NCBI GenBank assembly: GCA_947460595.1
Contig: CANHGS010000010.1
Span: 1-64,000, forward strand
Length of the DNA: 64,000 bases
Source: Bacteroidota bacterium
GTDB taxonomy: Bacteria > Bacteroidota > Bacteroidia > Chitinophagales > Chitinophagaceae
Reading direction: 5' to 3'
The notes under the pieces are model-generated. The model did no database searches. It was given only the letters and a program-made list of their open reading frames with translations, and was not told where the DNA came from. A program made the translations under genes and the position numbers. Positions 9,158 to 18,430 of the stretch are shown in pieces (position 1 is the first letter of the stretch; each line of letters starts with the position of its first letter).

Positions 9158-10393
9158 ATGGAAAGATTTCACGGAATATTGGGCATTATCTTGATTCTGG
9201 CGATTGCCTTTTTATTTTCAAATAATAAGAAACGCATTAACTATAGATTGGTCATTAGTGGTATGATGCTTCAAGTAGCCATTGCTGTATTGGTATTGAA
9301 AGTACCTCCTGTTACCTGGTTCTTCCAGAAATTGGGGCATGGCATGGAAAAGATTGAACAGTTTGCTAGACAAGGGGTTTCCTTTGTGTATGGTGGAATT
9401 ATGGTCTCTGGGCCCGCTCCAACTAATGTGCAGAATTTTGCCCAAGGTGGTTTTGTTTTTGCTTTTAGTGTAACTGCTACCATTATCTTGGTTTGTGTAT
9501 TAGTAGCTATTCTCTATCATTTTGGTGTAATGCAAATCATTGTTTCTGTAATTGCAAAAGCAATGAATTTTATTATGCGCGTAAGTGGCGCTGAAGCCTT
9601 GAGCAATGTGGCTAGTGCCTTTGTTGGGCAGGTAGAAGCACAGGTGATGATTCGTCCTTATTTGAGCAGCATGACCAAGAGTGAAATATTGGCCAGTATG
9701 AGTGGTAGTTTGGCATGTATTGCTGGTGGTATCTTAATTGTGTATGCGAATATGGGTGCCAAAGCAGAATACCTATTAACCGCTTCATTAATGGCGGCTC
9801 CTGGAGCTTTAGTGATTTCTAAAATTGTATTTCCTGAAACCGAAGAATCCCAAACAATGGGTAAGGTAAAACTAGAAGTAAAAAGCCCTTATAGCAATAT
9901 CATTGATGCTATTTCTCATGGTGCCAGCGACGGTATGAAAATATCGGTGAATGTGATTGCCATGTTGATTGGTTTTATTGCGCTAATTGCTTTTATTAAT
10001 TGGGGTTTTGGTAAAGTAGTTCCAGGATTAACCCTTGATTTGATCTTTAGTAAAATCTTCTATCCCATGACTTGGGCCATGGGTGTACCCGCAGTAGACG
10101 TAGCCAATGCGGCCACATTATTGGGTCAAAAAATTACCATTAATGAATTTGTAGCGTTTAATAATCTAACCACTAATGCGGTTCCCATAGTTTCTGAAAA
10201 AGGACTATTAATTGTAAGTATTGCCATTTGCGGTTTTGCTAATTTTAGTAGTGTAGGCATGCAAATTGGTGGCATTGGAGAATTAGCTCCTACCCGAAGG
10301 GCGGATTTAGCCAAACTAGGTTTAAAAGCCCTGCTCTGTGGCACATTGGCTTCTTATCTCTCAGCCAGTATTGCTGGCATTTTAATGTCTTAA
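9158..10393 (+). CDS. nupC: Concentrative nucleoside transporter (NupC/CNT family)
   Basis: Cation-coupled importer of nucleosides in the inner membrane. The 411-residue protein has about ten hydrophobic segments. The family signature appears as FVGQVEAQVMIRPYL (residues about 153-167), equivalent to the GQSEA nucleoside-binding motif, with Val replacing Ser. The second half holds FNNLTTNAVPIVSE and the conserved FANFSSVGMQIGG repeat. It is flanked by terminators on both sides and so appears monocistronic. Nucleoside specificity and the coupling ion (Na+ or H+) cannot be decided by eye. Confidence 0.88.
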   Translation: MERFHGILGIILILAIAFLFSNNKKRINYRLVISGMMLQVAIAVLVLKVPPVTWFFQKLGHGMEKIEQFARQGVSFVYGGIMVSGPAPTNVQNFAQGGFVFAFSVTATIILVCVLVAILYHFGVMQIIVSVIAKAMNFIMRVSGAEALSNVASAFVGQVEAQVMIRPYLSSMTKSEILASMSGSLACIAGGILIVYANMGAKAEYLLTASLMAAPGALVISKIVFPETEESQTMGKVKLEVKSPYSNIIDAISHGASDGMKISVNVIAMLIGFIALIAFINWGFGKVVPGLTLDLIFSKIFYPMTWAMGVPAVDVANAATLLGQKITINEFVAFNNLTTNAVPIVSEKGLLIVSIAICGFANFSSVGMQIGGIGELAPTRRADLAKLGLKALLCGTLASYLSASIAGILMS

Positions 10394-10413
10394 TAAAGCT
10401 ATTATATTATAGC

Positions 10414-10440
10414 AAAACCCGGTGAGTCCCACCGGGTTTT
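10414..10440 (+). terminator. Intrinsic terminator after nupC
   Basis: AAAACCCGGTG pairs perfectly with CACCGGGTTTT (11 bp, loop AGTCC) and is followed by further Ts. It lies 20 bases after the nupC stop. Confidence 0.92.
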
Positions 10441-10476
10441 TTGTTTCGAATTAGGATAACAATTGACAAATATCAT

Positions 10477-10505
10477 TTGGCGGCAATGAATTTGGTTTAA
10501 TTTTG
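10477..10505 (+). promoter_or_regulatory. mqnE promoter (TTG-N18-TAATTTTG)
   Basis: A TTG followed 18 bases later by TAATTTTG, an exact -7 match for Bacteroidota. The box ends 16 bases before the mqnE ATG, so the leader should be only about 10 nucleotides. Confidence 0.68.
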
Positions 10506-10521
10506 CTAAAATTTCCGTTAC

Positions 10522-11694
10522 ATGAAAGAAACAGGGATCTCAAGACTGGTAGCATTGGAAAAAAATGCTGGATTGAAAAGAATTGGAGAAAAAATCTTGA
10601 ACAAAGAGCGTATCTCTTTTGAAGATGGGGTATTATTATTTGAACAGGGTTCACTCTCTTTTTTAGGCGCCTTGGCTAATTGGGTAAGAGAAGATAAGCA
10701 CGGAGACAAAACCTATTTTAATAGAAACTTTCATATTGAACCAACCAATGTTTGTGTGTTCAGCTGCAAATTTTGTGCTTATTCAAAACTTTATGCTAAT
10801 CGTGAAGAGGGATGGGAATTGAGCATTGATCAAATGATGCATATTGTCAAAAGCTATGACGGAAAACCCGTTACAGAAGTTCATATTGTAGGCGGTGTTC
10901 ACCCCAAAATGGACATGGATTTCTTTACCAATCTCTTGCGTAGTATTAAAGCACATAGACCAGAATTGCATATCAAAGCATTTACCCCAGTTGAATTGGA
11001 TTATATGTTCCGCAAAGCCAAACTAAGCATTACAGAGGGTATGCGTCTGGCACATGAAGCTGGCTTGGATAGTTTACCTGGCGGTGGGGCTGAAATTTTT
11101 CATCCAGACATTCGCACACAAATTTGCGAGGATAAAGTTGATGCAGACGGATGGTTAGCTATTCACCAAGCAGCTCATGAATTGGGTATGCATAGTAATG
11201 CAACCCTTTTGTATGGCCATGTTGAACAATATTGGCATAGGGTTGACCATATGGAAAGACTGCGCCAATTACAAGACAAGACTGGTGGCTTTAATACTTT
11301 TATTCCATTAAAATTCCGCAATAAAGACAATGACATGAGTCATGTTGCTGAATCCTCTATCATCGAAGACCTAAAAATGTATGCTGTATCTAGATTATAT
11401 CTAGACAATTTTCCGCATATAAAAGCATATTGGCCCATGCTTGGCAGGCAAAGTGCTCAATTAACTTTAAATTTTGGCGTGAATGATATTGACGGAACCA
11501 TTGATGATACCACTAAGATTTATTCCATGGCCGGATCAGAAGAGCAAAGCCCATCTATGAGCACAGCTGATCTTGTTACTTTAATCAAGCAGGTAAATAG
11601 ACAACCCGTTGAAAGAGGCACTTTGTATAATGAAATCCGTGACTATAGCCATATTGCTATCACCGAGATTGAATCAAATCCATTATTGAATTAA
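10522..11694 (+). CDS. mqnE: Aminofutalosine synthase (radical SAM, menaquinone synthesis)
   Basis: Joins 3-[(1-carboxyvinyl)oxy]benzoate with the adenosyl group of SAM to make aminofutalosine in the futalosine route to menaquinone. The radical SAM cluster motif CVFSCKFC (CxxxCxxC) is at about residues 77-84. [10 protein letters not shown] and [10 protein letters not shown] are hallmarks of the MqnE/CofH group, and the 390-residue length fits. MqnC, the closest relative, usually differs around the GGG region, so MqnE is preferred. It is preceded by a clear promoter and shares overlapping stop codons with convergent sdaA. No other menaquinone gene is in the window. Presence of MqnE implies the organism uses the futalosine rather than the MenFDHCEB route. 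Confidence 0.9.
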   Translation: MKETGISRLVALEKNAGLKRIGEKILNKERISFEDGVLLFEQGSLSFLGALANWVREDKHGDKTYFNRNFHIEPTNVCVFSCKFCAYSKLYANREEGWELSIDQMMHIVKSYDGKPVTEVHIVGGVHPKMDMDFFTNLLRSIKAHRPELHIKAFTPVELDYMFRKAKLSITEGMRLAHEAGLDSLPGGGAEIFHPDIRTQICEDKVDADGWLAIHQAAHELGMHSNATLLYGHVEQYWHRVDHMERLRQLQDKTGGFNTFIPLKFRNKDNDMSHVAESSIIEDLKMYAVSRLYLDNFPHIKAYWPMLGRQSAQLTLNFGVNDIDGTIDDTTKIYSMAGSEEQSPSMSTADLVTLIKQVNRQPVERGTLYNEIRDYSHIAITEIESNPLLN

Positions 11695-13115
11695 CATTCG
11701 GGCAAACTCAGTGGAATATTGATGGCCAAACCGCCATCTGCTGTTTCCTTGTATTTACTATTCATGTCTAAAGCTGTGTCCCACATGGTTTTGATAACTT
11801 TGTCAAGACTTACTTTGGCAAAATCAGGAGAACTTTGCAAAGCCAATTGTGAAGCTGTAATGGCTTTGATGGCTCCCATGGTATTTCGCTCAATGCATGG
11901 AACCTGCACCAATCCCCCAATGGGATCGCAAGTCAGACCAAGGTGATGTTCCATGGCAATTTCTGCCGCCATTAAAGCCTGTCTTTGAGTACCTCCCATG
12001 GATTCAGTTAATGCTGCGGCGGCCATGGCAGAGGACACCCCAATTTCTGCCTGACAACCACCCATGGCCGCAGAAATGGTAGCACCCTTTTTGAAGATAC
12101 TTCCTACCTCAGATGCAGTTAATAAAAACCTAATAATTTTCTCTTCATCATTCCCATTGCAAAAAGCAATAAAATACAATAAGACCGCAGGGATTACCCC
12201 AGCTGCACCATTAGTGGGTGCAGTTACTACCCTTCCAAAAGATGCATTCTCTTCATTTACAGCTAAGGCAAAACAACTAACCCAATCTAGGATATAACTA
12301 AACTCATGCCCACCTTGCTTGATACAATTTAACCATTCAGAAAAATCTTGATAGGTTTTATCCTTTGTCAATTTTTTATTCAAAGCAGCCGCCCTTCTTC
12401 TGACCATTAAACCACCAGGCAATTCTCCCTCAGCATGGCAACCCCTTAAAATGCATTCCTGCATGGTTTTCCAAATCTGCAAAACAGCAGCCCTAGTTTG
12501 TTCTTCTGGTCTCCAAGCCGATTCATTTTCTAATACCACATCACTGATGGTTAAACCCTGCATACACCAGTGTAACAAATCGTCGGCTGTATTTATTGGA
12601 AAGGGCAGGTCAATGTTTTGCTTCTTACTGGTATCTGAATTTTCTTGAACAATAAATCCACCCCCAATAGAAAAATAGGTATCACACCAACTATGCCCAT
12701 TTTTTAATGCTACCAAAAAAGATAACGCATTGGGATGAAAAGGCAGAGAATCTTGGTGTAGAAATTGAAGATCATGCCCCATTTCAAAATGAATAGGACT
12801 AGTGCCATTCAGATTAAGTTCCTGACTTTCTTCAATTGCTTTGATTTTAGGAACAATTGAGTTTACATCCATGGTTACAGGATCTTCACCACATAAACCC
12901 AATAACACGGCAATATCCGTTCCGTGACCTTTTCCAGTTTTGGCCAAGGATCCATAAAGCAATACCGTAATATGCTGAACCTGATCAATACTTGCCTCTA
13001 ATTGAATACGGTTGATACATGCTAAAGCTGCTCTCCAAGGGCCAAGTGTATGGGAACTGGAAGGCCCCACTCCTATTTTGAACATGTCAAATACCGATAT
13101 TGATTCGTGTGGCAT
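11691..13115 (-). CDS. sdaA: L-serine ammonia-lyase, single-chain iron-sulfur type
   Basis: Deaminates L-serine to pyruvate and ammonia using a 4Fe-4S cluster. The N-terminal beta-type domain has [17 protein letters not shown] and [10 protein letters not shown]. The C-terminal alpha-type domain has APTNGAAGV, the cluster Cys in AMGGCQAE, and further Cys in LTCDPIGG and VPCIERN. Having both domains in one 474-residue chain is the gamma-proteobacterial-style single-polypeptide form. It is cytosolic with no signal peptide. Its last codons overlap those of convergent mqnE. The promoter upstream is back to back with the serine-hydrolase gene. Confidence 0.95.
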   Translation of the reverse strand: MPHESISVFDMFKIGVGPSSSHTLGPWRAALACINRIQLEASIDQVQHITVLLYGSLAKTGKGHGTDIAVLLGLCGEDPVTMDVNSIVPKIKAIEESQELNLNGTSPIHFEMGHDLQFLHQDSLPFHPNALSFLVALKNGHSWCDTYFSIGGGFIVQENSDTSKKQNIDLPFPINTADDLLHWCMQGLTISDVVLENESAWRPEEQTRAAVLQIWKTMQECILRGCHAEGELPGGLMVRRRAAALNKKLTKDKTYQDFSEWLNCIKQGGHEFSYILDWVSCFALAVNEENASFGRVVTAPTNGAAGVIPAVLLYFIAFCNGNDEEKIIRFLLTASEVGSIFKKGATISAAMGGCQAEIGVSSAMAAAALTESMGGTQRQALMAAEIAMEHHLGLTCDPIGGLVQVPCIERNTMGAIKAITASQLALQSSPDFAKVSLDKVIKTMWDTALDMNSKYKETADGGLAINIPLSLPEC

Positions 13116-13131
13116 AGGGTCGTTTGTAATT

Positions 13132-13164
13132 CAAATGTAATTCAAGCTAGGGCTATCTGCACAA
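13132..13164 (-). promoter_or_regulatory. sdaA promoter (TTG-N22-TACATTTG)
   Basis: On the minus strand TTG is followed 22 bases later by TACATTTG, an exact TAnnTTTG match, which ends 16 bases before the sdaA ATG. The spacing is slightly long. Confidence 0.55.
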
Positions 13165-13204
13165 GAAATTACATTTTTAATGGTTTCTACATTTATATTG
13201 GGAT

Positions 13205-14464
13205 ATGAAAAAAGGCCTATTTTTTTGTCTGTTTTTACTTTCTTGTTTGACCAGTTGGTCACAGTCTTCCAAGGGCAATGGATCCAATAAGAGGGATACC
13301 GTTTTTTTGGAAAAATTGATGCAAACCAAGCCGGAATTGTTCAAGCATATCCTTGCCTATCCAGACAGTTTTCAAGTTCAGATTGTTTATACTCAAATTA
13401 ACCGTGATGCTAAGAATAAACCTAGCTTCAAAGAATTTACTTACCAATTGGGAAAGCAATATTTTTATCCTGCCAGTACGGTTAAAATGCCCATTGCCTT
13501 TTTGGCATTAGAAAAGCTAAAAGACCTTGATATCAGGGGATTGGACAGAAATACAACCATGATTACGGATAGTGCTTATGCTGCGCAAACAATGGTCTAT
13601 AACCAACCCAATGCTAAAGATGGAAGGGCAACTATTGAAAACTATATCAAACAGATTTTTTTGGTTAGTGACAATGACGCATTTAATAGATTGTATGAAT
13701 TTGTAGGTCAGGAAACTATCCAAGAAAAATTAACCGCAAAAGGGTATCCAGAAATGGTCATACGGCATCGCCTAGATGTTTCTATGACGGCTGACCAAAA
13801 TAGAGCGGGTAATCCCATAGTTTTTTATGATACAGCATCTCAAAAAATCTATCAACAACCTGCCAGCTATAGTAAAGCCCTTTTTCCAAAAAAATCCATT
13901 CCAATGGGAAAGGGCTATTATAAAAATGGACAATTAATCAATTCCCCTTTTGACTTTTCTGAAAAAAATTCAGTGCCCTTAATTGACCAACATCATATTA
14001 TTCAATCAGTGTTATTTCCTGAGTATGTAGAGAAAAAACGCCGTTTTCACTGGCAAGTTGGCGTGGATAGCTTTGTTTTAAGATGGATGAGCTCCTATCC
14101 AAGAGAAAGCAGTTTCCCTAATTATGACAGTTCAAATTATTGGGATGCTTATTGCAAATTTCTTTTGTATGGGTCTGAAAAAGGCCAACTTCCATCAGGA
14201 ATTCGGATATTCAATAAAGTAGGTGATGCCTATGGATTCCTTACAGATATTGCTTACGTAGTAGATTTTGACAACAAGGTAGAATTCCTATTAAGTGCTA
14301 CCATTTCATGCAACTCAGACGGTATTTACAATGATGACAAATACGATTATGAGCAAGTTGGCTATCCCTTTCTTAAAAACCTAGGGCAACTAATTTTGGA
14401 CTATGAAAAAACAAGGGATCGTAAGTTTGCACCAGACCTAGGTAGGTTTCAGTTTATTAGATAA
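13205..14464 (+). CDS. Secreted serine hydrolase, class A beta-lactamase-like
   Basis: A 419-residue exported protein with a signal peptide ending near SWSQ. It carries the penicillin-recognising-enzyme motifs in order: SxxK as STVK (about residues 97-100, in FYPASTVKMPIAF), SDN in FLVSDNDAFNRLYE (about residue 155), and a KTG-like KVG in IFNKVGDAYGF. This is the fold and motif set of class A beta-lactamases. However, the protein is about 130 residues longer, and I do not see a convincing omega-loop ExxxN motif. It may be a D,D-peptidase-like or esterase relative rather than a true beta-lactamase. It stands alone, divergent from sdaA. I would not call resistance from this sequence. Confidence 0.75.
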   Translation: MKKGLFFCLFLLSCLTSWSQSSKGNGSNKRDTVFLEKLMQTKPELFKHILAYPDSFQVQIVYTQINRDAKNKPSFKEFTYQLGKQYFYPASTVKMPIAFLALEKLKDLDIRGLDRNTTMITDSAYAAQTMVYNQPNAKDGRATIENYIKQIFLVSDNDAFNRLYEFVGQETIQEKLTAKGYPEMVIRHRLDVSMTADQNRAGNPIVFYDTASQKIYQQPASYSKALFPKKSIPMGKGYYKNGQLINSPFDFSEKNSVPLIDQHHIIQSVLFPEYVEKKRRFHWQVGVDSFVLRWMSSYPRESSFPNYDSSNYWDAYCKFLLYGSEKGQLPSGIRIFNKVGDAYGFLTDIAYVVDFDNKVEFLLSATISCNSDGIYNDDKYDYEQVGYPFLKNLGQLILDYEKTRDRKFAPDLGRFQFIR

Positions 14465-14587
14465 ACCGATAATTAATTTTCCCACATTTCCCCAAACTTG
14501 GTTTGGGTGATTCCAAAACTTACAAGTGTTTGGATAGTTTTTACGAACTTGCCATTCCAAAATTAATCAGCGCAAAAACAATCAAAG

Positions 14588-15781
14588 ATGACGGAATTAT
14601 CTTCTCTCCTGAACAGATTCAGTGAACCAGAAACCTTAAAGATGGCCAAATTGGGCCGTGAACTCAGAGCCAAAGGAATTGACGTAATTGACTTAAGTCT
14701 GGGTGAACCCGATTTTGATACTCCCCAACATATTAAAGATGCTGCCATTAAAGCCATCAATGATAACTGGAGTCATTATACCCCCGTTTCTGGATTCTTG
14801 GACTTGAGAGAAGCCGTATGTACCAAACTGAAGCGCGATAATAACCTGGATTATGCTCCAGAAAATATTGTTACTTCTACGGGAGCCAAACAAAGTTTAG
14901 CTAACGCCATTTTGGCCTTGGTAGACGAAGGTGATGAGGTAATCATTCCTACTCCATATTGGGTTACCTATTCAGAATTGGTAAAAATTGCTAGAGGCAA
15001 AGTGGTAGAAATCCGCACTTCTGTTGAAAACGGATTTAAACCAACCGTAGCAGAGCTAGAAGTAGCCATTACACCCAAATCAAAAGTGTTTATGTTCTCC
15101 TCTCCTTGCAACCCTTCAGGTGCCGTTTATAGCAAGGCTGAATTGGAAGCATTGGTAGAAGTATTCCGCAAGCACCCTCAAATCACCATCTTATCAGATG
15201 AGATTTATGAGTATATCAATTTTGAAGGTGCACACGAAAGCATTGCGCAGTTTGCAGATATCAAAGACAGAGTAGTTGTGATCAATGGCCTTAGTAAAGG
15301 TTTTGCCATGACGGGATGGCGTTTGGGTTATATAGCCGCCAACACCACCATTGCAAAAGCTTGTGAAAAATTACAAGGTCAATTTACCAGTGGTACTTGT
15401 TCTATTGCACAAAAAGCAGGCGTGGCAGCCCTCACGGGCGATTTAAGACCTTCTTTGGAAATGACTGAAGAGTTTACAAAAAGAAGAACCAAGACTTTGG
15501 AATTGGTTAAAGACATGCCAGGATTTAAATGTTTTGAACCACAGGGTGCATTCTATGTATTCCCCGATGTGAGCTATTATTATGGCAAATCTAATGGTAC
15601 AGAAACCATTAGCAATGCAGCTGATTTTAGCATGTATTTGTTGAATACAGCCCACGTATCATCTGTAATGGGAGACGCCTTTGGTGAACCCAATTGTGTA
15701 CGTTTTTCTTTTGCCAACAGCATGCCCAATATTGAAAAAGCATGGGCTAGAATCAAAGAAGCTTTGGCAAAATTGAGCTAA
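14588..15781 (+). CDS. aspC: Class I pyridoxal-phosphate aminotransferase, aspartate type
   Basis: Transfers the amino group of aspartate (or another amino acid) to 2-oxoglutarate. At 397 residues it has the fold-type I layout: SLGEPDFDTP near the N-terminus, STGAKQSL for PLP phosphate contact, SSPCNPSG, SDEIYEY, and the PLP lysine in NGLSKGFAMTGWRLGY. The final substrate arginine is in CVRFSFANS. This pattern matches the 1-gamma/1-beta aspartate aminotransferases. Prephenate or other aminotransferase activity is possible. A 7-bp hairpin (CCCAAAC/GTTTGGG, 14491-14507) sits in the 123-base upstream gap but lacks a T-run. A bidirectional terminator follows the gene. Confidence 0.9.
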   Translation: MTELSSLLNRFSEPETLKMAKLGRELRAKGIDVIDLSLGEPDFDTPQHIKDAAIKAINDNWSHYTPVSGFLDLREAVCTKLKRDNNLDYAPENIVTSTGAKQSLANAILALVDEGDEVIIPTPYWVTYSELVKIARGKVVEIRTSVENGFKPTVAELEVAITPKSKVFMFSSPCNPSGAVYSKAELEALVEVFRKHPQITILSDEIYEYINFEGAHESIAQFADIKDRVVVINGLSKGFAMTGWRLGYIAANTTIAKACEKLQGQFTSGTCSIAQKAGVAALTGDLRPSLEMTEEFTKRRTKTLELVKDMPGFKCFEPQGAFYVFPDVSYYYGKSNGTETISNAADFSMYLLNTAHVSSVMGDAFGEPNCVRFSFANSMPNIEKAWARIKEALAKLS

Positions 15782-15806
15782 TAGCTTTAGCTGATACATC
15801 ATCAGA

Positions 15807-15841
15807 AAAAAAGGTTGCAATCTTTTATTGTAACCTTTTTT
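15807..15841. terminator. Bidirectional terminator between aspC and coaE
   Basis: AAAAAAGGTTGCAAT pairs with ATTGTAACCTTTTTT around CTTTT (15 bp, one G-U pair). A and T runs on the two sides let it serve both convergent genes. Confidence 0.88.
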
Positions 15842-15879
15842 ATTTTTAATACTTGGCAAAAGAACTCTTTGAATATGAA

Positions 15880-16464
15880 TTAGCGTTGACCTATGAATTG
15901 ATAATGTAAATCAAGCACTTGCGTAGTTAATAAATGAAGGTTGTCATTTTGAATCACAAAATCACAAAGCTTCATTTTAATAGACTCCTCAATTTGCTTG
16001 TCCATTCTTTCTAAAACGGCTTCTCTGCTTATGCCGTCTCTTTGCATCACTCTTTGAATGCGCATGGCAGTTGGAGCTGTTACACCAATAATCAAATCTA
16101 GTCCTGCTCCAGCCCCTGCTTCAAAAATCAAGGCTGCTTCTTTAATAGCATAAGGTGCAGATTGTAATTTCATCCAGTCATCGGCTGCTTTCAATGTAAT
16201 GGGATGTACCATGGCATTGAGAAGGGCTAATTGAAAGGAATCTTTAAATACAATCGAAGCCAAATAAGCCCTATTGAGTTTGCCATCTTGAAAACTTGTT
16301 GCACCAAATTGTGTAATCAATTGCTCACGTAATTGCAAATCGTTTTCCATGACCTCCTTGGCCACAGTATCTGCATCAAAAACAGGAATACCCAACACTT
16401 TAAAAATGTTGGCTACCGTGCTTTTGCCACTTCCAATTCCTCCTGTTATTCCAATTTTGAGCAT
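15880..16464 (-). CDS. coaE: Dephospho-CoA kinase
   Basis: Last step of coenzyme A synthesis: phosphorylates the 3'-hydroxyl of dephospho-CoA with ATP. The P-loop GGIGSGKST is at residues 7-15 of the corrected protein, followed by VFDADTVAKE and the mid-domain HPITLKAADDW. The track start is a TTG inside a terminator hairpin. I use the ATG giving MLKIGITGG, for 194 residues, the normal length. This ATG directly follows the T-run of that hairpin, so coaE mRNA must come from read-through or a promoter I cannot see. It is the last gene of the nusB-DUF1573-yajC-coaE group. Confidence 0.94.
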   Translation of the reverse strand: MLKIGITGGIGSGKSTVANIFKVLGIPVFDADTVAKEVMENDLQLREQLITQFGATSFQDGKLNRAYLASIVFKDSFQLALLNAMVHPITLKAADDWMKLQSAPYAIKEAALIFEAGAGAGLDLIIGVTAPTAMRIQRVMQRDGISREAVLERMDKQIEESIKMKLCDFVIQNDNLHLLTTQVLDLHYQFIGQR

Positions 16465-16468
16465 AAAA

Positions 16469-16500
16469 AATCCGAAATTCAATTTCTCGAATTTCGGATT
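16469..16500 (-). terminator. Terminator-like hairpin between yajC and coaE
   Basis: On the minus strand AATCCGAAATTC pairs perfectly with GAATTTCGGATT (12 bp, 8-base loop) and runs straight into TTTT, then the coaE ATG. It has the shape of an intrinsic terminator but occupies the whole coaE leader. Confidence 0.85.
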
Positions 16501-16518
16501 AAAGCAGTCCCAAAAAAA

Positions 16519-16860
16519 TTATTTCTTTTCTGCTACTGGCTTATTCAAAGCAGTAGTCCATTCCATACTAATGGTAGACTTCTCAATTTTCAAGTAAGAT
16601 CCTGGACTTACTTCCAATTGAAGTGTATTGTCTTCATTGATTTTGTTGATAGTTCCATGAATACCTGCAATGGTTACCACTTTATCACCTTTTTGCATAT
16701 TGTCAACAAAGGATTTTTGCTCTTTTGCTTTTTTTGCCTGAGGGCGAATCATAAACAACCAGAATACCAAGATGATGGCACCCATCATCACCAATTGAAC
16801 CATACCTCCGCCACCTTGTTGTGGGTTACCTGCCAGGAAAATTGCATTCAAATAGAACAT
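16519..16860 (-). CDS. yajC: Preprotein translocase subunit YajC
   Basis: Small inner-membrane accessory of the Sec translocon that associates with SecDF. It is 113 residues with a single hydrophobic segment (MVQLVMMGAIILVFWLFMI) followed at once by the family motif RPQAKKAKEQ. The C-terminal soluble SH3-like domain has GDKVVTIAGIHGTI. Its extended N-terminus containing GNPQQGGGG is common in Bacteroidota. It lies 39 bases after the DUF1573 lipoprotein. The partner secDF is in this window but in a separate transcription unit. A terminator hairpin follows. Confidence 0.95.
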   Translation of the reverse strand: MFYLNAIFLAGNPQQGGGGMVQLVMMGAIILVFWLFMIRPQAKKAKEQKSFVDNMQKGDKVVTIAGIHGTINKINEDNTLQLEVSPGSYLKIEKSTISMEWTTALNKPVAEKK

Positions 16861-16899
16861 CGTGTAAATTTTAATTTTATAATGACTCTTACAAAGAAA

Positions 16900-17361
16900 C
16901 TATTTTTTTTCTACTGGCAAAGCTTTGTGGCCTTCTATTTTACCCATAAAAACCAGTGTTTGATTCATCCCATTGGGCGTATTTGTAGTAACAAAGATAC
17001 TTTTATGTACTTCTCCAGTTTGTGACTTGTTAGAATCAAATTCACCTGTAACCACAGCTTCCGCTCCAGGTGCAATGGCACCTTTTGTAAAATCGGCTAC
17101 CGTACAACCGCAACCAGCTTTTACATTGGTTAAAAATAAAGGCTTATTGCCTATATTTTTCATTCTAAAACTGATGGTTTTGGTCTCCCCCATTTGCATG
17201 ACGCCAAAATTGACCACTGAATCCAACCATTGAACCTTGGTAAAATTGGCAGAATCAGCAGCTGTGAATGCACCAATAGTTACTTTATTACCAGGCTGCT
17301 CATGACAAGCCATGAAATGAAAGGCAAAAAGCAATACAGACACTTGGCTAATCCGTTTCAT
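16900..17361 (-). CDS. DUF1573 lipoprotein
   Basis: A 153-residue predicted lipoprotein. The start is set at the ATG giving MKRISQVS, 1 base after the nusB stop, in place of the upstream GTG used by the track. The lipobox is FMAC. The body is a DUF1573 immunoglobulin-like domain: VNFGVMQMGETKTISFRMKN, then the conserved GCGCTVADF and a C-terminal beta-strand SIFVTTNTPN. The family is widespread in Bacteroidota with no settled function; its GCGCT cysteines are conserved and could bind metal or form disulfides. The tight spacing to nusB implies co-translation. A position between nusB and yajC is common in this phylum (general knowledge). Confidence 0.88.
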   Translation of the reverse strand: MKRISQVSVLLFAFHFMACHEQPGNKVTIGAFTAADSANFTKVQWLDSVVNFGVMQMGETKTISFRMKNIGNKPLFLTNVKAGCGCTVADFTKGAIAPGAEAVVTGEFDSNKSQTGEVHKSIFVTTNTPNGMNQTLVFMGKIEGHKALPVEKK

Positions 17362-17362
17362 A

Positions 17363-18295
17363 TTAAGCGTGCTTGTTTTTGAATTGAACCTTATGAATAT
17401 CACCATTGGCTAATAATTCCTTGTGAATATTATCCAAGATCCCATTGACAAACTGGCCACTTTGAGGGGTAGAATATTCTTTGGCAAGGTCTATGTATTC
17501 GTTGATGGTTACCTTGGTTGGAATGGTTTCAAAATAGAGTAATTCGCAAACACCCAAACGCATCAAAATCATATCTAGCAAAGCTATCCGCTCAGAGTCC
17601 CAGTTTTTCAGCTTGGGTTTAATGAGCTCCATGGTATATTCCTCTTTATCTATAGCCGTTGTTAAAAGCGTTTGTGCAAAATCCCATTTTTCTTGTCCTA
17701 CTAATTCATCTAAATCAAAACTAGAGGGCTTTTGAAGATAATTCAACACCAACTGATCCATCATTTCTGCGTCATCATCCCAATTGGAATACAATTCTTC
17801 TAAATGGCTAATAAAGTCTTCATTGGGCAACATCAATTGGGTGAAAATCATTTTTATGATTTCCTTTTCTTTACCCTTATCCCGGCTTTGAGCAGTAATA
17901 TATTCTTGGTATTTTTCTGTTTGAGTCAGTTCTTGGTAAATCTTCTTTACCAGTTCTTTATCAATTTTAGAAGCAAGCATACCCTCTTCTACTGCTTTTT
18001 GAAAACTGGCTGACTCTAATATTTGCCAAAGCAGGTCATTCCCAGCAATTTTGGTGTTTACATTTAAATCAGCTTCTGATGGAAGATTTTTAGAAGCCCT
18101 CAACTTTGAACTAGTTTCCGCAAATCGGGCTACTTCTGTCAAAAAATATACCAAATAAACAAACAATTCACTGGTTTGGTCTAAGTGCTTGCGTAGCTGT
18201 GATACGGGTGATTTAAACAGATTAGGGCTACTGGCAGACACTGTCATGTATAGTAACTGCATTACTTTTACGCGGATATTTCTTCTACTGATCAT
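17363..18295 (-). CDS. nusB: Transcription antitermination factor NusB, long form
   Basis: NusB binds boxA RNA with NusE (S10) to keep RNA polymerase elongating on rRNA operons. The corrected start gives MISRRNIRVKVMQLLY, for 310 residues. The track start 24 codons upstream overlaps the promoter. Residues ~1-170 are a Bacteroidota-type extension rich in charged helices. The canonical NusB fold is in the last ~140 residues, with ERIALLDMILMRLGVCEL and TINEYIDLAKEYSTPQS. It is the first gene of its group and is driven by a near-perfect promoter divergent from groES. Confidence 0.93.
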   Translation of the reverse strand: MISRRNIRVKVMQLLYMTVSASSPNLFKSPVSQLRKHLDQTSELFVYLVYFLTEVARFAETSSKLRASKNLPSEADLNVNTKIAGNDLLWQILESASFQKAVEEGMLASKIDKELVKKIYQELTQTEKYQEYITAQSRDKGKEKEIIKMIFTQLMLPNEDFISHLEELYSNWDDDAEMMDQLVLNYLQKPSSFDLDELVGQEKWDFAQTLLTTAIDKEEYTMELIKPKLKNWDSERIALLDMILMRLGVCELLYFETIPTKVTINEYIDLAKEYSTPQSGQFVNGILDNIHKELLANGDIHKVQFKNKHA

Positions 18296-18320
18296 TAGAT
18301 AAGAACTTGATTGGGACCGC

Positions 18321-18351
18321 AAAGTTACCAAATAAATTGGCGTAGGCAAAG
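18321..18351 (-). promoter_or_regulatory. nusB operon promoter (TTTG-N19-TAACTTTG)
   Basis: On the minus strand TTTG, a 19-base spacer and TAACTTTG match the Bacteroidota -33/-7 consensus exactly. The box ends 25 bases before the corrected nusB ATG and lies inside the longer ORF of the track, ruling out that start. Confidence 0.78.
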
Positions 18352-18388
18352 CCATTTTACTAATCAAGGCAAAATTCAGGGTGCAATA

Positions 18389-18421
18389 TTGACATTATTT
18401 CTGCTTAACCCTGTATGTTTG
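18389..18421 (+). promoter_or_regulatory. groESL promoter (TTG-N22-TATGTTTG)
   Basis: TTG is followed 22 bases later by TATGTTTG, an exact -7 match. It lies about 143 bases upstream of groES, so the mRNA has a long leader. I see no CIRCE inverted repeat (TTAGCACTC-N9-GAGTGCTAA), so HrcA control of the usual kind is not supported. Confidence 0.62.
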
Positions 18422-18430
18422 CCACCATTT

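Noticed and set aside
13205-14464. Beta-lactamase resistance gene
   Set aside because: Motifs fit the fold but length and omega loop do not, and there is no mobile context.
16333-17025. Plus-strand 230-codon ORF across coaE, yajC and DUF1573
   Set aside because: It runs antisense to three genes with clear family motifs and has no recognisable domain.
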